The notes beneath the pieces are model-generated. The model ran no database searches and had not been told where the DNA came from. It saw nothing but the letters and a program-made list of their open reading frames with translations. Shown piece by piece: positions 19,773 through 31,759 of a stretch of DNA of 64,000 nt. The translations under genes were made by a program, and so were the position numbers. Origin of the DNA: Tetraselmis striata (Eukaryota; Chlorophyta; Chlorodendrophyceae; Chlorodendrales; Chlorodendraceae). Position 1 is the first letter of the stretch, and the number at the start of each line of letters is the position of its first letter. The DNA is taken from NCBI GenBank assembly GCA_006384855.1, contig VCJN01003597.1, positions 1-64,000 of the forward strand. The letters are read 5' to 3'.

Positions 19773-20150
19773 GGGCAGCACTTCCGCTCGTCGGCAGCGG
19801 TAATTGAGGAGTTTGGTCGACGACACAGTAAAAGCAAGTGATACGGGCAAAAGATACCGTTCTCGTAGTCACGAGCAGGTGGTGTGGTCGTCGGTGAGAT
19901 TGCTGGGTAGCGAAAGAGTTCCGTGATCGAAGTAGGTAGAAGCACCAAATGTGGCGAGATGGTCGGCTCCATAGTTGGTGGTGGTGAAAGTGAAATTATT
20001 TACAAGGTGGTATGCGCTGCGGTATATGCCACGCCGGCGCTGTCAAGCGTGTCTGGTGGGAATCTAGTCAGCAGTGCTAATGAGATTACGTAGGAGAGCA
20101 TTTAGTGAGGTCGAGATCTAGGGTTGTTACCCTAACATGATGTCCTCACA
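19773..20150 (-). mobile_element. Truncated gag-only LTR element, inverted
   Basis: Reverse-complement match to the 5' LTR and leader (20453-20840) of the gag-only LTR element that follows 303 bp away. It ends in TCCTCACA at 20150, the inverse of the LTR start. Only LTR plus ~170 bp of leader remains. Broken; more diverged than the two long copies, so older. Confidence 0.75.
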
Positions 20151-20452
20151 GTCATACAGCAGGCCTGTTTCAATAAGCACACACGTCTGCCCGTACAAGT
20201 CGTCACGATTGTGCGATTCCTGTGGTGGTATCGTGGCCACCAGGGCGAATTGGCCGCGGGTACCAGGTAATCCTTAGCGGTAGCACGCAGAAGTCGATAC
20301 CCGCACACCCTGCGGGTAGCGGAGGGGAAACCCGCTAGGTGTAGTGGGGGAGGGCGAGGGGAAACCCGAAGAACACACCTCTAAACATGCTACTTGTACA
20401 TAAGCGGCACCGCTGCTACCGGTACCCGCCGGTGCTGGCGTACGGGTACCTG

Positions 20453-20669
20453 TGTGAGGAGATCATGTTAGGGTAACAACCCTAGATCTCGACCTCACTA
20501 AATGCCCTTCCACGTAATCTCATTAGCACTGCTGACTAGATTACCAGACACGCTTGACAGCGCCGGCGTGGCATCCCGCCGACTGCTGAATATATACCGC
20601 AGCGCAGACCACCTTGTAAATAATTTCACTTTCACCACCACCAACTCTGGAGCCGACCATCTCGCCACA
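20453..20669 (+). repeat. 5' LTR of gag-only element copy 1
   Basis: Starts TGTGAGGAGATCATGTTAGG and ends CATCTCGCCACA; 217 bp; target duplication ACCTG outside. Confidence 0.9.
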
Positions 20670-21391
20670 TTTGGTGCTTCTACCTACTTCGATCACGGAA
20701 CTCTTTCGCTACCCAGCAATCTCACCGACGACCACACCACCTGCTCGTGACTACGAGAACGGTATCTTTTGCCCGTATCACTTGCTTTTACTGTGTCGTC
20801 GACCAAACTCGTCAAGTACCGCTGCCGACGAGCGGAAGTGCTGCCCGATCTGCTGCGCGATCCTTTTTTCTCAAAACACCAACTCGTCACACAATACCAT
20901 ACCATACCACCAAAACTCATACCTCCACTCGTGTAGGCTTGTCTGAGACTTGCCCACTCGTACTCGTAAACCTCACCACTGCGCTCGCGAGTTGATACAC
21001 TCGCTTGTTGAGCTTTTCAGTGCAGTCGTCACTCGCACGTGTCGACTCGTCACTGACGAGTCTAGTCGTCACTTTTGAGAAAAACTTGCTCCACAGGTCG
21101 ACAAGTTGTCGGACCAACGAGCCACCACCAAACCAGTTAACAGCTTTCCCGTAGCAGAGTTGCACCAGTACTCACGATACTGCTTTTTGATTACACGCAC
21201 CAGCAGTCGTTGATAACGACTCGCAAACACGGTGCTTTGTAAGAAAAGGCTCTCAAGCCTCTTGTTCTCAACAACGTTGGCCGACTCGCACTTGCACATT
21301 ACACTGTGCTTTTAAACACTCGCACATCACACTGTGCGTTGTCACAGACATTTCACACACGACTTTTTGTTTCCGACCTAAACTCATCACA

Positions 21392-23066
21392 ATGAGCTGG
21401 TCGACCCCGCAAACTTTTACGACCTGGAGACAAGTTTTCGACAGGTATCACAGCACTGCCCATAGGTTGGGGCAGCTTGCTATCAAAACCTGGGCTAACC
21501 ACGCTCTCGAACAGTGGAATATCTCTGAAAGTCATACAAATATACACACCACACTCGAGGCTAAAAGCCAAACACTCGGTACATTCATTTCTCTCATTGC
21601 CGAGCAACAACGCCACCGTTATGACGAGGCGGCAACCGATGCTACTGACACACTAACAAGTCCACAATATGTTATCGATATGTTGCCAGCAATATACCTG
21701 CGCTGGTTCATCGACTCTCAAAATCAGCATCTCAATGCCGATGATAGAGCACATGCCGATGTTTTGCTTACCACAGCAATTGTTCAATACAACACGGCAT
21801 GTCATATCAGCTATCAAGCTGAAGTGTTTGCTGATGGTAATGCGTCCAACAACGTTGACACCATGGGCCTTCACCCTCAGCTGCAACTTTTGAAAGTCAG
21901 AAATGATTTCTTAAGTGATAACGAAAAGTTGCACCATGACACTGGTGCTTTACTCAACCCTTCAGACTATATGAAGTGGATTGACATGCTGAAACCAATA
22001 CTTACTGATATATTGTGGACAACTAGTGCGGAGCGTTACGCACTCAACAGCATCAATAAATCCTCCACCTCTTACAAAACTTTTGCCGACCTCATGAGTG
22101 AAAGGGCAATTTGCTCTCCTAACACTCAACATACCGCTTTCTCTGAGTTTGAGCAAATGGCAGCTGTATCGTTTCCATACTTGATGAAAGAGACTAGCAA
22201 GTTGCCAGGCAACAACATTACTTTTACGGTGGACTGGGCAATGAATTTTCTGAAGCCCGCACAGAGCGGCACATACCCTACTTTCTTAAGATGGGTGCTT
22301 GCTCTCCACCAATGGAAGGGTGTCAACCCTCAGCCCATTGCCTTGCAGTCTTACATTTTAAACAAGCTGCCTAGAGCTCAGAAAATACAGTTTGAGACAT
22401 ACATGTCAAGTAAAATTGATGATGATACAACCATCATTACCATACCCTTACTGAGTAAGGCAATGCAGCACATACAAACGTTACAGATGTTGCAAGACCC
22501 TAAGCAGCATCTTGTTCAATCATACATGCAGCAAGAGACTAATGCCGAGGCTCTCACGCCTATGCACTATGCTGCAACTACCAATCGATCCAGAACTAAC
22601 AAGAGGGGACGATACAATATCCAGTTTGATAAGACTGGCACTACTGACAGAGAACAATACCACAAAGCCCAGAAACCGAAGTATGATTGGGTGTCACCTG
22701 ATGGCACACCAATATGTTCTTACTGTAAGGGCTTGGGCCACACATATCACAAATGTTTTGGCCTCCAAAAAGACAGGGATAATGACACAGAGGACCACAA
22801 AAACATACACAAACATGACCGGCCAACCGGCCAACTACCAAACACAATCAAACACAACACCAATAACCAAAAGACCCATTACAACAAAACAACTGCTGCT
22901 GCTCGCAAGAGTGGTGGTATATATGTACAATGACGACAGTGACACAACAAACCTTAGGGCTGCTCTTAAAAATGCGCAAGAACAATTGACTGCGCTGAGC
23001 AAACACATGGCACAGAAAGGTGCCCAATCAACCGCAGAGACCAACAACAAAACAACTACTACCCAC
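21392..23066 (+). CDS. Gag protein region of gag-only element copy 1
   Basis: Starts MSWSTPQTFTTWRQVFDRYH. About 450 residues of mostly helical gag sequence follow (YLRWFIDSQNQHLNADDRAH, SAERYALNSINKSSTSYKTF, YILNKLPRAQKIQFETY), then a basic stretch and a CCHC knuckle CSYCKGLGHTYHKC, and a polar Asn/Thr/His-rich tail. It should assemble particles and bind RNA, using polymerase supplied by another element. The family of the helper is unknown; the knuckle fits copia or Gypsy gags alike. About one break relative to copy 2. Confidence 0.75.
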
Positions 23067-24219
23067 TGAATAATTTCAGAACAATCACACCTGCCCACAA
23101 AACAATCAATCACCACCTCAAAGATAATCCCTACTGCTTGAAAACACTAACTCATGCTGCTCAGGTGCAAGCTGGAGCTTGGTGAGCCCCCCACCTTCAT
23201 CATTTGATGTTACTACTGCTTGTACTCATCACAACACTTCACAAAACAAACAAAACAAAGAACACCTGATAAAACAAACAAACCAAACATACAAAACACA
23301 CAAACAATCAAAACAAATAAACAAAACAATACACCACACAAACAATGAAAACAAACAAAACATACAAACCAACAAAACAAACAAAAGTATACTACCTGAA
23401 AACAGCAAACACATGAAACAAAACATTAATGATAACAACAATGAGAGACCGCGGTTGACAACACAACAAGCCCTAAACCAACCTGCCGCAATCGAGCATA
23501 TGCTCTTGCGATGTGTCACCATATGAATTCATGTGTGGTATACTCCTGCCATACTGGGTTCCGATGTGGTGGCAGCTTTAGGAATCAATGGTGTGGATTG
23601 TGCTCAGCCAGCCGGATCCCCTGGGGGACGCCCTAGGTGTGGGTCCTGGTCATGACTGCCACTTGTCTCAACAATCGGTTCCAACCCGGAGGCAAGATCC
23701 ATTTGATTCTGACAAGCACCCGTCATGCTGAACCTCATGACAACCTACCGCCGTGGTGCCCTGTCTTCGGAGGGGTACTGGTTCACACGGTAGTACGGCT
23801 TTGAGAGTGCCTCTTAACAATGCACAATGATCATTGCCCTTTACCAACATGTCCGCTCTGCTTTGCATCGGGCCAACAACAGGCTGTGGTCTTTGGGTCT
23901 TCCACGGTCGCGCCATCAACGGCGTAACACACACTGTTATCAACACAGACATTGACCTCCAAAACACATACAAAAACCTCAAAAACCCTTTTTGTGTCAT
24001 TATTACTATCACATTCTACCTGTGACACACCAAAGTTCCCTGTCGTTGACAAACATCACTTCGGAGTTTCAACTCTGAAAATCTGCCATGCTGATTTTTC
24101 AGCGTGTGACTGTCACCTGACATTGACATATGTTGCCGCTGCATTTGCTGACACACTGCGCTGCCATACACTTTTCCACATATATCACCGCCAGTTGACA
24201 CCTTTATGGCGGGGAGGAA
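23067..24219 (+). other. Non-coding 3' part of gag-only element copy 1
   Basis: Holds a 160 bp A/C-rich tract (23235-23400) made of AAACAAAACA-type units, then sequence with only short frames. Copy 2 keeps the same sequence (53409-54555) at similar identity to its gag region, so it may hold RNA signals rather than coding sequence. Confidence 0.55.
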
Positions 24220-24436
24220 TGTGAGGAGATCATGTTAGGGTAACAACCCTAGATCTCGACCTCACTAAATGCCCTTCCACGTAATCTCATTAGCACTGCT
24301 GACTAGATTACCAGACACGCTTGACAACGCCGGCGTGGCATCCCGCCGACTGCTGAATATATACCGCAGCGCAGACCACCTTGTAAATAATTTCACTTTC
24401 ACCACCACCAACTCTGGAGCCGACCATCTCGCCACA
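24220..24436 (+). repeat. 3' LTR of gag-only element copy 1
   Basis: Same sequence as 20453-20669 apart from about one base. It follows the purine tract GGCGGGGAGGAA and is followed by the target duplication ACCTG. Confidence 0.9.
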
Positions 24437-24548
24437 ACCTGTCTGCACCTGTACGTGTACCGTCCTGGACCGCGCGCACCATGTAGCAGTCCCGTACTGA
24501 TGGACCCCGATGTAATAAAGGTACCTCTGTAGCAGTGCCGCTTTTAGG

Positions 24549-25640
24549 GTGTATCCCTCGATCTCATCAGCTTCCGGCGTACTGGTGCCGCGGCCTCGCG
24601 ACTTGATACCCTGCGCCTGTACATCGCGTGCGGGCCTGGCTCCCTATCGCTTTTCCAGTCGGATCACGAGTCAGCCCGCAAGATTCCCCATGCTGCTTAT
24701 TCGGCCGCCGCTGCGCGGGTACTGGGCCTTTGCCCGCGCGGAGGTTCCGCGCTTGTCACTTGCCCTGGCCCCACGTGTGGTATTGATCCCTTATGGCTTC
24801 GCTTTACCGATGGCTCGAACCGGAGCGCTACGGATTTCATCGTGGATCATCTACCCATATGCCCCGTAGCGAACTACAAGCACCGCATGCATACCGCTAT
24901 GAAGAATATGTGGGCATCTATGGCAATTGATGCGGGGGCGGTGCTTGACCGGGACCGTTCGGGAGCCGGCGACTTGACCCTTGAGACAAGTGGGCTGCGC
25001 CCAGCGGACCGCTCGCGGCCGTCGGACCTGACGCTGGCGGGGTGGGGGGGGGGGGGGGGGGCGTGCGATTTCATGATCGACTTCGCGTGCGTGTCCTCCA
25101 CGACCCCCACCTGGAGCAACGACCCCCGCTGGTGCACCCCGGGAATCATGGCGACCGAGGCGGAGAATGGTAAGTTGGCAGCGGACCGGGCGTCTTCCGC
25201 CCCATTGCAGGGTGTTCACCGGTACTACATTTTTGTGGTTGAGGACCGCGGCCGTCTCGGGAAGTCCGCTTTGACGGTGGTCTGCATCTTCGCGGTGTTG
25301 TTGGCTGTGCGCAACTTCCCTGGCGGTCCTTCCGCCCCGACCTCATGCTTCCTTCGTGGTCAATCCGTTCAGGCACTTCGGAACTTTGTCGCCAGCCAAC
25401 CTGCTGAGTTCCGCCGTCACCTGTCGCGCACACGGCGGGGGCTGTTGCAGCGGGTCTCGGCTTGCGTGCATGGTACCCTGGGCGGCATTCTCTCTGCCGG
25501 TGTGCAGATGGCCAAGTCTGATGCGTGGGCTCGTGCCCATTCTGCGTCTTCTCATGTTACTGCTTCCACCTCGCAGTTGTTGTAGAGGACCTTTCTGATT
25601 GTCCTTTTTTTTTTGGTGATTTCCTGATGTCGCCTTCTGC
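24549..25640 (+). mobile_element. LINE 3' fragment (C-terminal, post-RT part)
   Basis: The open frame (24842-25585, and upstream in the same frame) contains KHRMHTAMKNMW, RSRPSDLTLAGWGGGGGACD followed by FMIDFACVSS, MATEAENGKL, and the final LLQRVSACVHGTLGGIL. This order (R-H helix, RPxDxxL..W....DxxV, AE..K, QR.S..vh) is typical of the C-terminal endonuclease-like region after the RT domain in algal non-LTR elements. A T-rich tail follows. The RT itself is missing, so it is a 5'-truncated copy, as usual for LINEs. It interrupts R162 copy 2. A G tract at ~25043-25060 lies within the frame. Confidence 0.55.
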
Positions 25641-26250
25641 CGCTGGCTCGTGTAAGTATACATCCATTGATCTTTCTTAAAGACTGCTTTTAGCGGTGGA
25701 TTTTCCGTTTTTTAGCCGTTTTTCTTCACACCGCACCTGGATAAAGAGGTGGAAGAAAGAATCTTCTTTTTTAGTGCCGCTTGCTACCCATTTTGTACGC
25801 GCTCGTCTTCGTCGTTGTCGTACGGGTAGCTCCTACAGGTAGCCTTAATGATGCTGATGCTGAGTACAAGTTTCTGGCGGGAAGACAAGCTGGCAGCATC
25901 AACGGGGCTCCTTTATCCTGGCGGATGTGCAGTCGCCGCCTGTAACACTTATACCGCCGCCAGCCTTGCAAGCGGATGTGCAAAGCGAACCCTTCTTCCC
26001 CGGCCGACGTGTATGAGACCACGAAGCTAGGCTCAGCGTTGCATAGTTAACTCTGGTTCTGCATCAAGCGGTGACGCCGCAACAACGGTTACATGCGCCA
26101 GCAATATAGCCGGCCACGTGCTACGATTGAGCCAAACTTCCGTGGGCTGCTCGCTCATCGCCACGTTACGCTCCAAGGCAGGGCGACTCGTTTGGCGTGA
26201 ACGCCGGCAGGGCGACTCGTTTAGCTGCTTCAGACACCTGCGACACACAC

Positions 26251-26739
26251 ATGTCGAGGACCACAGCCATATCACAGTCCCCACTAGCGGAGTACCACAA
26301 TATGTGTGCTGAAATATGGCGCACGATTGGCGACAGTATGACGCCGGTGCTATCGCGCGGAACTGGCCGTGACAAAAACTTCGCGGCCCGCCAACAGCAG
26401 GGCTCGATCGGCGCTGCCCTGTTGGCCAGCTCAAAGTCTCCATCGACCGGACTGCATGTCCATTTGCTCTACACCTTGACGCCCGGCGTTGATATAGACT
26501 GGCAGTCTTGCGGCGCTGGTGAAGACTACTCGCATCTTACTTGCAACACACCGAAGACTTTCTCAGAGCGAGGACGCGATGCGCTTTGCCGACACAACGT
26601 CATCAGGCAGCAGCGCTTACGAGAGTGCCACCTTATCGCCGACGCCTCTGACCCCATGGCGTCACCCAAGCTGCACACAGTAACCAAGCTCGACCCTCAG
26701 TTCCAGAGCTGCCGGGACCTTTCGGCATTAATGCTCTAA
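26251..26739 (+). CDS. R162 protein, copy 2 (162 aa, unknown function)
   Basis: Starts MSRTTAISQSPLAEYHNMCA and ends QSCRDLSALML. Same length, start and stop position as the other three copies, with about 30 residue changes from copy 3 and no indel. By my hand count amino-acid-changing differences outnumber silent ones roughly three to one, so substitution alone does not show constraint; the absence of indels and stops does. Conserved Cys at positions ~20, 90, 99, 111 and 124 and His at 113. Function unknown. Confidence 0.5.
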   Translation: MSRTTAISQSPLAEYHNMCAEIWRTIGDSMTPVLSRGTGRDKNFAARQQQGSIGAALLASSKSPSTGLHVHLLYTLTPGVDIDWQSCGAGEDYSHLTCNTPKTFSERGRDALCRHNVIRQQRLRECHLIADASDPMASPKLHTVTKLDPQFQSCRDLSALML

Positions 26740-28901
26740 CCCAGTACGCTGCTACGTCGTCCATCGCCAGATTGCCTGCGTCCTCCTTGGCCATGTGTGA
26801 TAAACTGCCCCCTATGATTGATATACCAGTGAATGAAGGGCCCCGCGAAATGTATACTTGAATCGAATATGCAGCTTATCCAAGTTACGTAAGGTTAAAC
26901 GCGCCCAGCCAGCGAACCGGTCTTGTAAGTACGGGATGACTCAGGAGCATCACCCGATCCCAAGCTGGGATCCTGGCCAAGACCTCATATGTAATATGTA
27001 GCAATAATTTCAGATGTAACTTGATCTATTGTATTCCGCAGTCCTCCTAAGCCATTGGAATCATATCGTCATGCAGAAAAAATGAGGGTGAATTTGGAGA
27101 GCATCATCAGGATACACCTGACACAACGCAACTTTCAGGTCATCGGACAATGCTGGGAATTTAACGGATTGCTAGCAACTGCGATTGTGTTCTTTGTGTC
27201 CATTGTAAAATGATCTTTGTGTGCCAAAAGATACTCCAATGCTCTACTCTGAAAGCGTGCTTAAAATTGAAACTGACATGTGTTACACCCGAAACACGCG
27301 CTGTCTATGGACAAGCTGTCTTTCCCCAGAATCAGGGAAAGGCCCGCGCCTGGCCAACCCGCATAGGGTCCACGTCGAAGAGCGACGGGCGGGGCCTCTG
27401 TAGGCCACATCCCTATGTTGCAGCGATACTAATCATGTATCAATGGTACTAGCAGGAAACGCTTAGTGTTTCGTACATGGGTGCCAACCTGTACGCGCTA
27501 CCCGCACCGGTGCGCACGTCCATAGAAACATACGACCACATGACTGCCCGGATATGCGTTTTCCCGCCGTTTTTTATTCCACCGGACCTCGCAGCATGCT
27601 TTAGTGCTGCGCTCCACTGGCGCCGGCCAAGCGACTAGAGCTGCCCTCTCTCGCCTTGAGCTGCTGCCAGCGGTGTCCTCGGACCCCTCGGAGGCTCGGA
27701 GGTGAAGGCGGGAGAAACACCCCCCGCGCCACTGATCGTAGAGAACATGCTGCATTAAATGATAAGTTGTGCTAAAACCACAATGAGCAATGTACATGAC
27801 AAGAAAGTACCGAATGCCATCACGATTCCTGTGTAGTGGCAAAGTAGCTGAAATGTATTTTAATCGTGATGCTTCATTGGCGATTAGCCTGCCTCGGCTT
27901 TTGGCTCACACATGCAAGTAAACACGGGGCAATTAAAACAGTATGTGAAGCTGGTATGTCACAGTGTAAGAACGCCATCATCATGCACATGTTTTTAATG
28001 CTCACATTGTTGCCTGTGACCACATACCGCTTCTGTAATATTCTTGACGTAGGTAATGCGAATAGTCTTGTACCACCCTCAAGAATCTAGCAGGTATTTG
28101 TGGCGAATATCGACGAGAAAGACTCGCCAATTGCGAACCAACTGCCGGCCAGCTCAGAAATGCAACCAAGCTGCATTACAGCAGGGATTGGGGGCTGGAT
28201 GGAATCAGCACGCACCGCGTAGGACATGTTGAAAGGAAGCCCGGCGTTAGCGGAATAAAGACCAAAAGGGCGGAGGCTACACAATAGGGGGGCAGGCGCT
28301 CCTGGCTGCCACGGTGCGGCGCCGAGCCGGAACTCCGTAGGGCTCAGCAGCAAAACCTCTGCAGTAGGGCAAGAGGGGGCATGAGCTGCAAAGGAGCTTA
28401 CGGCGGGCTGCCAGTCTCACTAGCCATCCCTCTACCTGCACCTGCTCAGGTAAAGCTGCACAGTGGTCGGCCTGCACCATCATTCCCAGTGCCCATCGCC
28501 ATGCCTGCCTGCCACACTTCCTCGCCCAAACGCGGTGAGCGTTGGGTAAATGTGGTGATTGCACCAAACTCTTGGACTCCTAGATTCCTAGACTCCTTGC
28601 ACAACTTGCCTCAATGTTAGCAAATACATTGATTTGCTGACGCGAGGATCACTAGGTGAACTAGTGAGCATAAAACTGGTAAAACGGTCACATAGAAGCC
28701 ATTTGCTCGGCTACAATATTGCTAGGATACTTTCATATCGGCCTTACTCGCAGTTGTAGCTATACATAAATAAATAATACCGTCAACTTGTTGTGTCACT
28801 GAATGGCCCTGCACGCTCATATAAATGGTCATGTGGCAAATGTTGGTACGCCGGTCTATTCACAAAGTTGCCGGGGCACCATGCTATATGTGTATCATCG
28901 G

Positions 28902-28925
28902 GGGGGAGGGGGGGGGGGGGGGGGG
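28902..28925. repeat. Poly-G tract in R162 copy 2
   Basis: Long G run before CTGCACAGACATGTCCCATGAG. The same place in copy 4 (58590-58623) has an even longer run before CTGCACTGACATGTCCCATGAG, and copy 3 has a short one at 39460. Confidence 0.75.
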
Positions 28926-29049
28926 CTGCACAGACATGTCCCATGAGCCTTTGCTGCTTGTTGGCTACGCGCAACCGCTGTGAAACTGTGCAATGCAGTT
29001 GGCTACGCAGCGCCTCTTGGCGCGGAATGCCGTGGCCAACGCGCGGCGT

Positions 29050-29240
29050 ATATGAGGCTCTCTCCCCCCGCGAAGTCACATTTCGTTGTTCCCGACAATC
29101 CGGTGTGGAGAGGTGATTAGGATTATCGTATTTCAAATGCTCGCGGCTTGTACTTCGACCGATCCGGTCCATACTTCGACTGATCGCGCGGCCCGTATTT
29201 CGACTCAACACACCGCCGCCCACATCTATCAGCCACCGCG
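29050..29240 (-). repeat. Inverted piece of the R162 right end inside copy 2
   Basis: On the minus strand this reads GTGTTGAGTCGAAATACGGG and continues with CAGTCGAAGTATGGACCGG, parallel to 40370-40420 of copy 3 in forward orientation. The forward version of the same end is at ~31255-31290 of copy 2, so the end is present twice in opposite directions. Confidence 0.55.
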
Positions 29241-30017
29241 TCGTCTATTACGCGGAAACTGAGGCCAGAAGATCCCTGTATCTCCCGAGGTGGCCAACAC
29301 CAGCACACACGTTGCGTATCCAGTGTCTCGGTGGTGTGGCCCCTCTCATGCGACGGCCGGCAGTTTCGTCCACGAGTAAACGGGCATGCGGGTCAGCACT
29401 CGACGATAATATCTTTCATATATCATCGTCGATCATGCTTTCTTACACGCCGAGTCGCCGCCTCATGTACCTGGACTAGTTCGCCACAGCGGCTCCGTTG
29501 ATGTGCACACCGGATGCATGGGCAGTGCCGTGGATTGATCTGCATTTGAATGTGTGTGCGTCTGACAGGCGGCCGGCCGGGCAGGAAGCGGGGGGAGACG
29601 AGTCATATCTCGGCACTGCTGCCTACCTCTACAATATACTCATCGTGCCATGGTACATGATACCAACACCAGCAGGCAGCGCAGCAGGCTGCGCGGACAC
29701 CCGTCATCCGGCGCGATGAGCGGCGAGGCAGGCGCCAAAGGAGGACGCAAAAGTCGTGTTAGTAAATCTAAAGACAGGGCGGTACTTGTACTGGTATCCA
29801 GGAAATCCCTTTCTCTTCAGTATGCAAGGCAAGACCCACATTCATCTCAACGATTGTTGTTGTTTTCATGATGTTACGCTTTGTTATATCAGTGTTGGCC
29901 GTGATATGTGAATATAGCAGTCTCAAGAATACAGCGTCGGCATCTGCTAACAACACTGCATTAACAGTGGCCTTTTGGTGGCTGCAAATACATAACATCA
30001 TGGAATTGCCGCATTGA

Positions 30018-30745
30018 TTGACATCAAAGCCTCAGTACGCCTCATTCTATCAACACTTCGCATGGGATGCAATGACGTCTAGTCAGCTGAAGGACAATCA
30101 CGCAGGCATGCTTGGTATTACAGACAAAGGCTGGGTTACAAATGACGCAAACATGGCATACATTCAGCCCCCCCCCCCCCCCCCCCCCCCCAACCCCCAA
30201 ACCCTGTCGTCCTTACTTGTTTGCTCTGCAATGTGCATGTAAACAATACTGAACTATTGTGTCAGTGTATGTGACAGGCGCTGATTCAAAATCTTATTCC
30301 GGTCATGCGGTATGCCCATCCATAATGGCATGAACTAGTCTTACAGCGGAAATGCATGCCATGTCTTATTTTAGCAATGTTATGTTTGTAGCTGGCGGTT
30401 CCTACATCAATGGGACAACTTAAGCAGTAAGACTACTATGGATGGCATGCTGATGAGTTTGAGGTTCAAACTTCCCGGTTTGACCTTGGCCACACGTCCA
30501 ACGCCCGCAAGTTGCGTTTTCACATGTTGTGCGAGTCTCACAAGATCGCATTATGTGCCACACCCGCCCATATGTCCCATATCTTCCAAAAGGCTGATGT
30601 GAAGAAGAAGGACTCCGGCATGGTCGCCCTGCAAGTGGTGGTGGTGGTGCTAACCGGTTTAAATGCTGCAATGTGTTTCGACGAGAAATTGATTTACAAC
30701 TGCGTTGTTTATGTTATGTATTTCATTAAAAATGACAGATACTAA
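30018..30745 (+). pseudogene. DDE_1-type (pogo/Tigger-like) transposase relic
   Basis: First part reads SSQLKDNHAGMLGITDKGWVTNDANMAYI, parallel to the W-[MVI]-T strand region before the second catalytic Asp in pogo-type transposases. After a C tract (30170-30192) and ~250 bp, a second frame (30512-30745 and upstream) reads FDLGHTSNARKL, ESHKIALCATPAHMSHIFQ, KADVKKKD. That matches the DDE_1 pattern D-G-H-x-[ST]..., I-x-L-x-x-x-P-x-H-x-[TS]-H-x-x-Q-x-x-D-[VI]. The two parts are in different frames and could be exons. The N-terminal DNA-binding domain is absent. Plain DNA transposon debris; subfamily uncertain. Confidence 0.5.
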
Positions 30746-31652
30746 TTTGCCATGCTTCTGCTTAGGGTCAAGGAGGTCGCCCCCCTTTGTTCCTGCCGCA
30801 GCTACGTTGCTATCAGTGTACTGTGGATGTGATCATTGGTGCGCAGCAGACAGCTCGGATTGAATAACGCCCGGGGACATTTATCGCCGGCTTCCTCTAC
30901 ACCATTGTACTGAACACACTGGCTACACAGGGGGGAGGGGGGGGGCAAGCTGTCAAGTCCCACCTATCAAGACATGATGCTAGCCACCCGACAGCTGTTG
31001 TGGGATCGTGCTGCGTAGTCCTCACCGAGGCAAGGGCACGGCAGCATGGGCGTGCAATGATGTCAGCGGTTGAACCGGTACTGACGGTATACCGTCCGTG
31101 CGCATTGCCCAACACACGCACTGCGCCCGCTCACATACACTCGACGGAGAGCTCTAGCCTTATTTTAATTCGAGGGTAAGCAGGGCTTGCGGTGGCGGGG
31201 CTGGGGCGTTCCTGATGTGCTTCGTTCGGTGTGGCAGACGGCTGTGATGTTGGCGGCGGTAGTGTATTGGGTAGAAATACGGGGCTAAGTACGACGGGTG
31301 TTACCCGACGTTACAAATTCCGCCACACGCGGCTAGGACGCTACTGCCGTGTGCCCACTTCCATCCCTCACCCCGATATGACGACCCGCGATGCGGCGGT
31401 GTCTCCACCTTCTGCCTTTTGCGCCAGCTTCCAGCTAGCGCAACCCACCCTTCCCAACCCTTTCATGCGTGCTTTGGGGCGGCATGAGCACCTGTGCCAA
31501 ACGTTGTCCTTGTTGGCAAAACTTCGAGCCCCCTGCTTTGCTAACGAGTGATTATGATATCGAGTGCCGCACGCGAAGTGCCGTACATGTACTGCGGGCT
31601 ATTAATCCAAGCACCCTCATGTCTGCCCGCACGGGTCGTGTGCGATTAGCCA

Positions 31653-31712
31653 CCTACTGTGTAAGGACTACACAGTAGGCGGCGCGCCCTGGCCAGAATT
31701 GCCGGGCGCGCC
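31653..31712. repeat. Paired palindromes at the edge of R162 copy 2
   Basis: CCTACTGTGTA-(5)-TACACAGTAGG (31653-31679) is followed at once by GGCGCGCCC-(14)-GGGCGCGCC (31681-31712). Both arms are perfect. This could be a transposon end, a terminator-like structure or the excision scar of a foldback element. Confidence 0.6.
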
Positions 31713-31759
31713 GCGGGCGGTGGCGTGTTCAAATGCGCTGGCACGAGGCAGCCGGCCGC

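Larger units (their letters stand above)
20453..24436 (+). mobile_element. Gag-only LTR retrotransposon (TR-GAG type), copy 1
   Basis: LTRs of 217 bp (20453-20669, 24220-24436) with TG...CA ends, flanked by a perfect 5 bp target duplication ACCTG (20448-20452, 24437-24441). Inside are a candidate primer site (TGGTGCTTCTACC at ~20672), a ~700 bp leader, a gag frame with a zinc knuckle, ~1.1 kb of non-coding sequence, and a polypurine tract GGCGGGGAGGAA touching the 3' LTR. No protease, RT, RNase H or integrase was seen. This matches the non-autonomous TR-GAG class. The LTRs differ at about one position, so insertion is recent. The gag region carries about one break relative to copy 2. Confidence 0.85.
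20151..31650 (+). mobile_element. R162 repeat, copy 2, with nested insertions
   Basis: R162 landmarks occur in order at 20330-20450, 24437-24545, 25780-29050 and 30920-31650. Interruptions are a gag-only LTR element (20453-24436, perfect 5 bp duplication), a LINE fragment (~24549-25640), and ~29050-30920, which holds an inverted piece of the R162 right end plus a transposase relic. The 162-codon frame is at 26251. The right end fades out at ~31650 next to a strong palindrome. Confidence 0.6.

Noticed and set aside
23179-23526. Lys/Asn/Thr-rich frame in the gag-only element
   Set aside because: It is the translation of an AAACAAAACA low-complexity tract.
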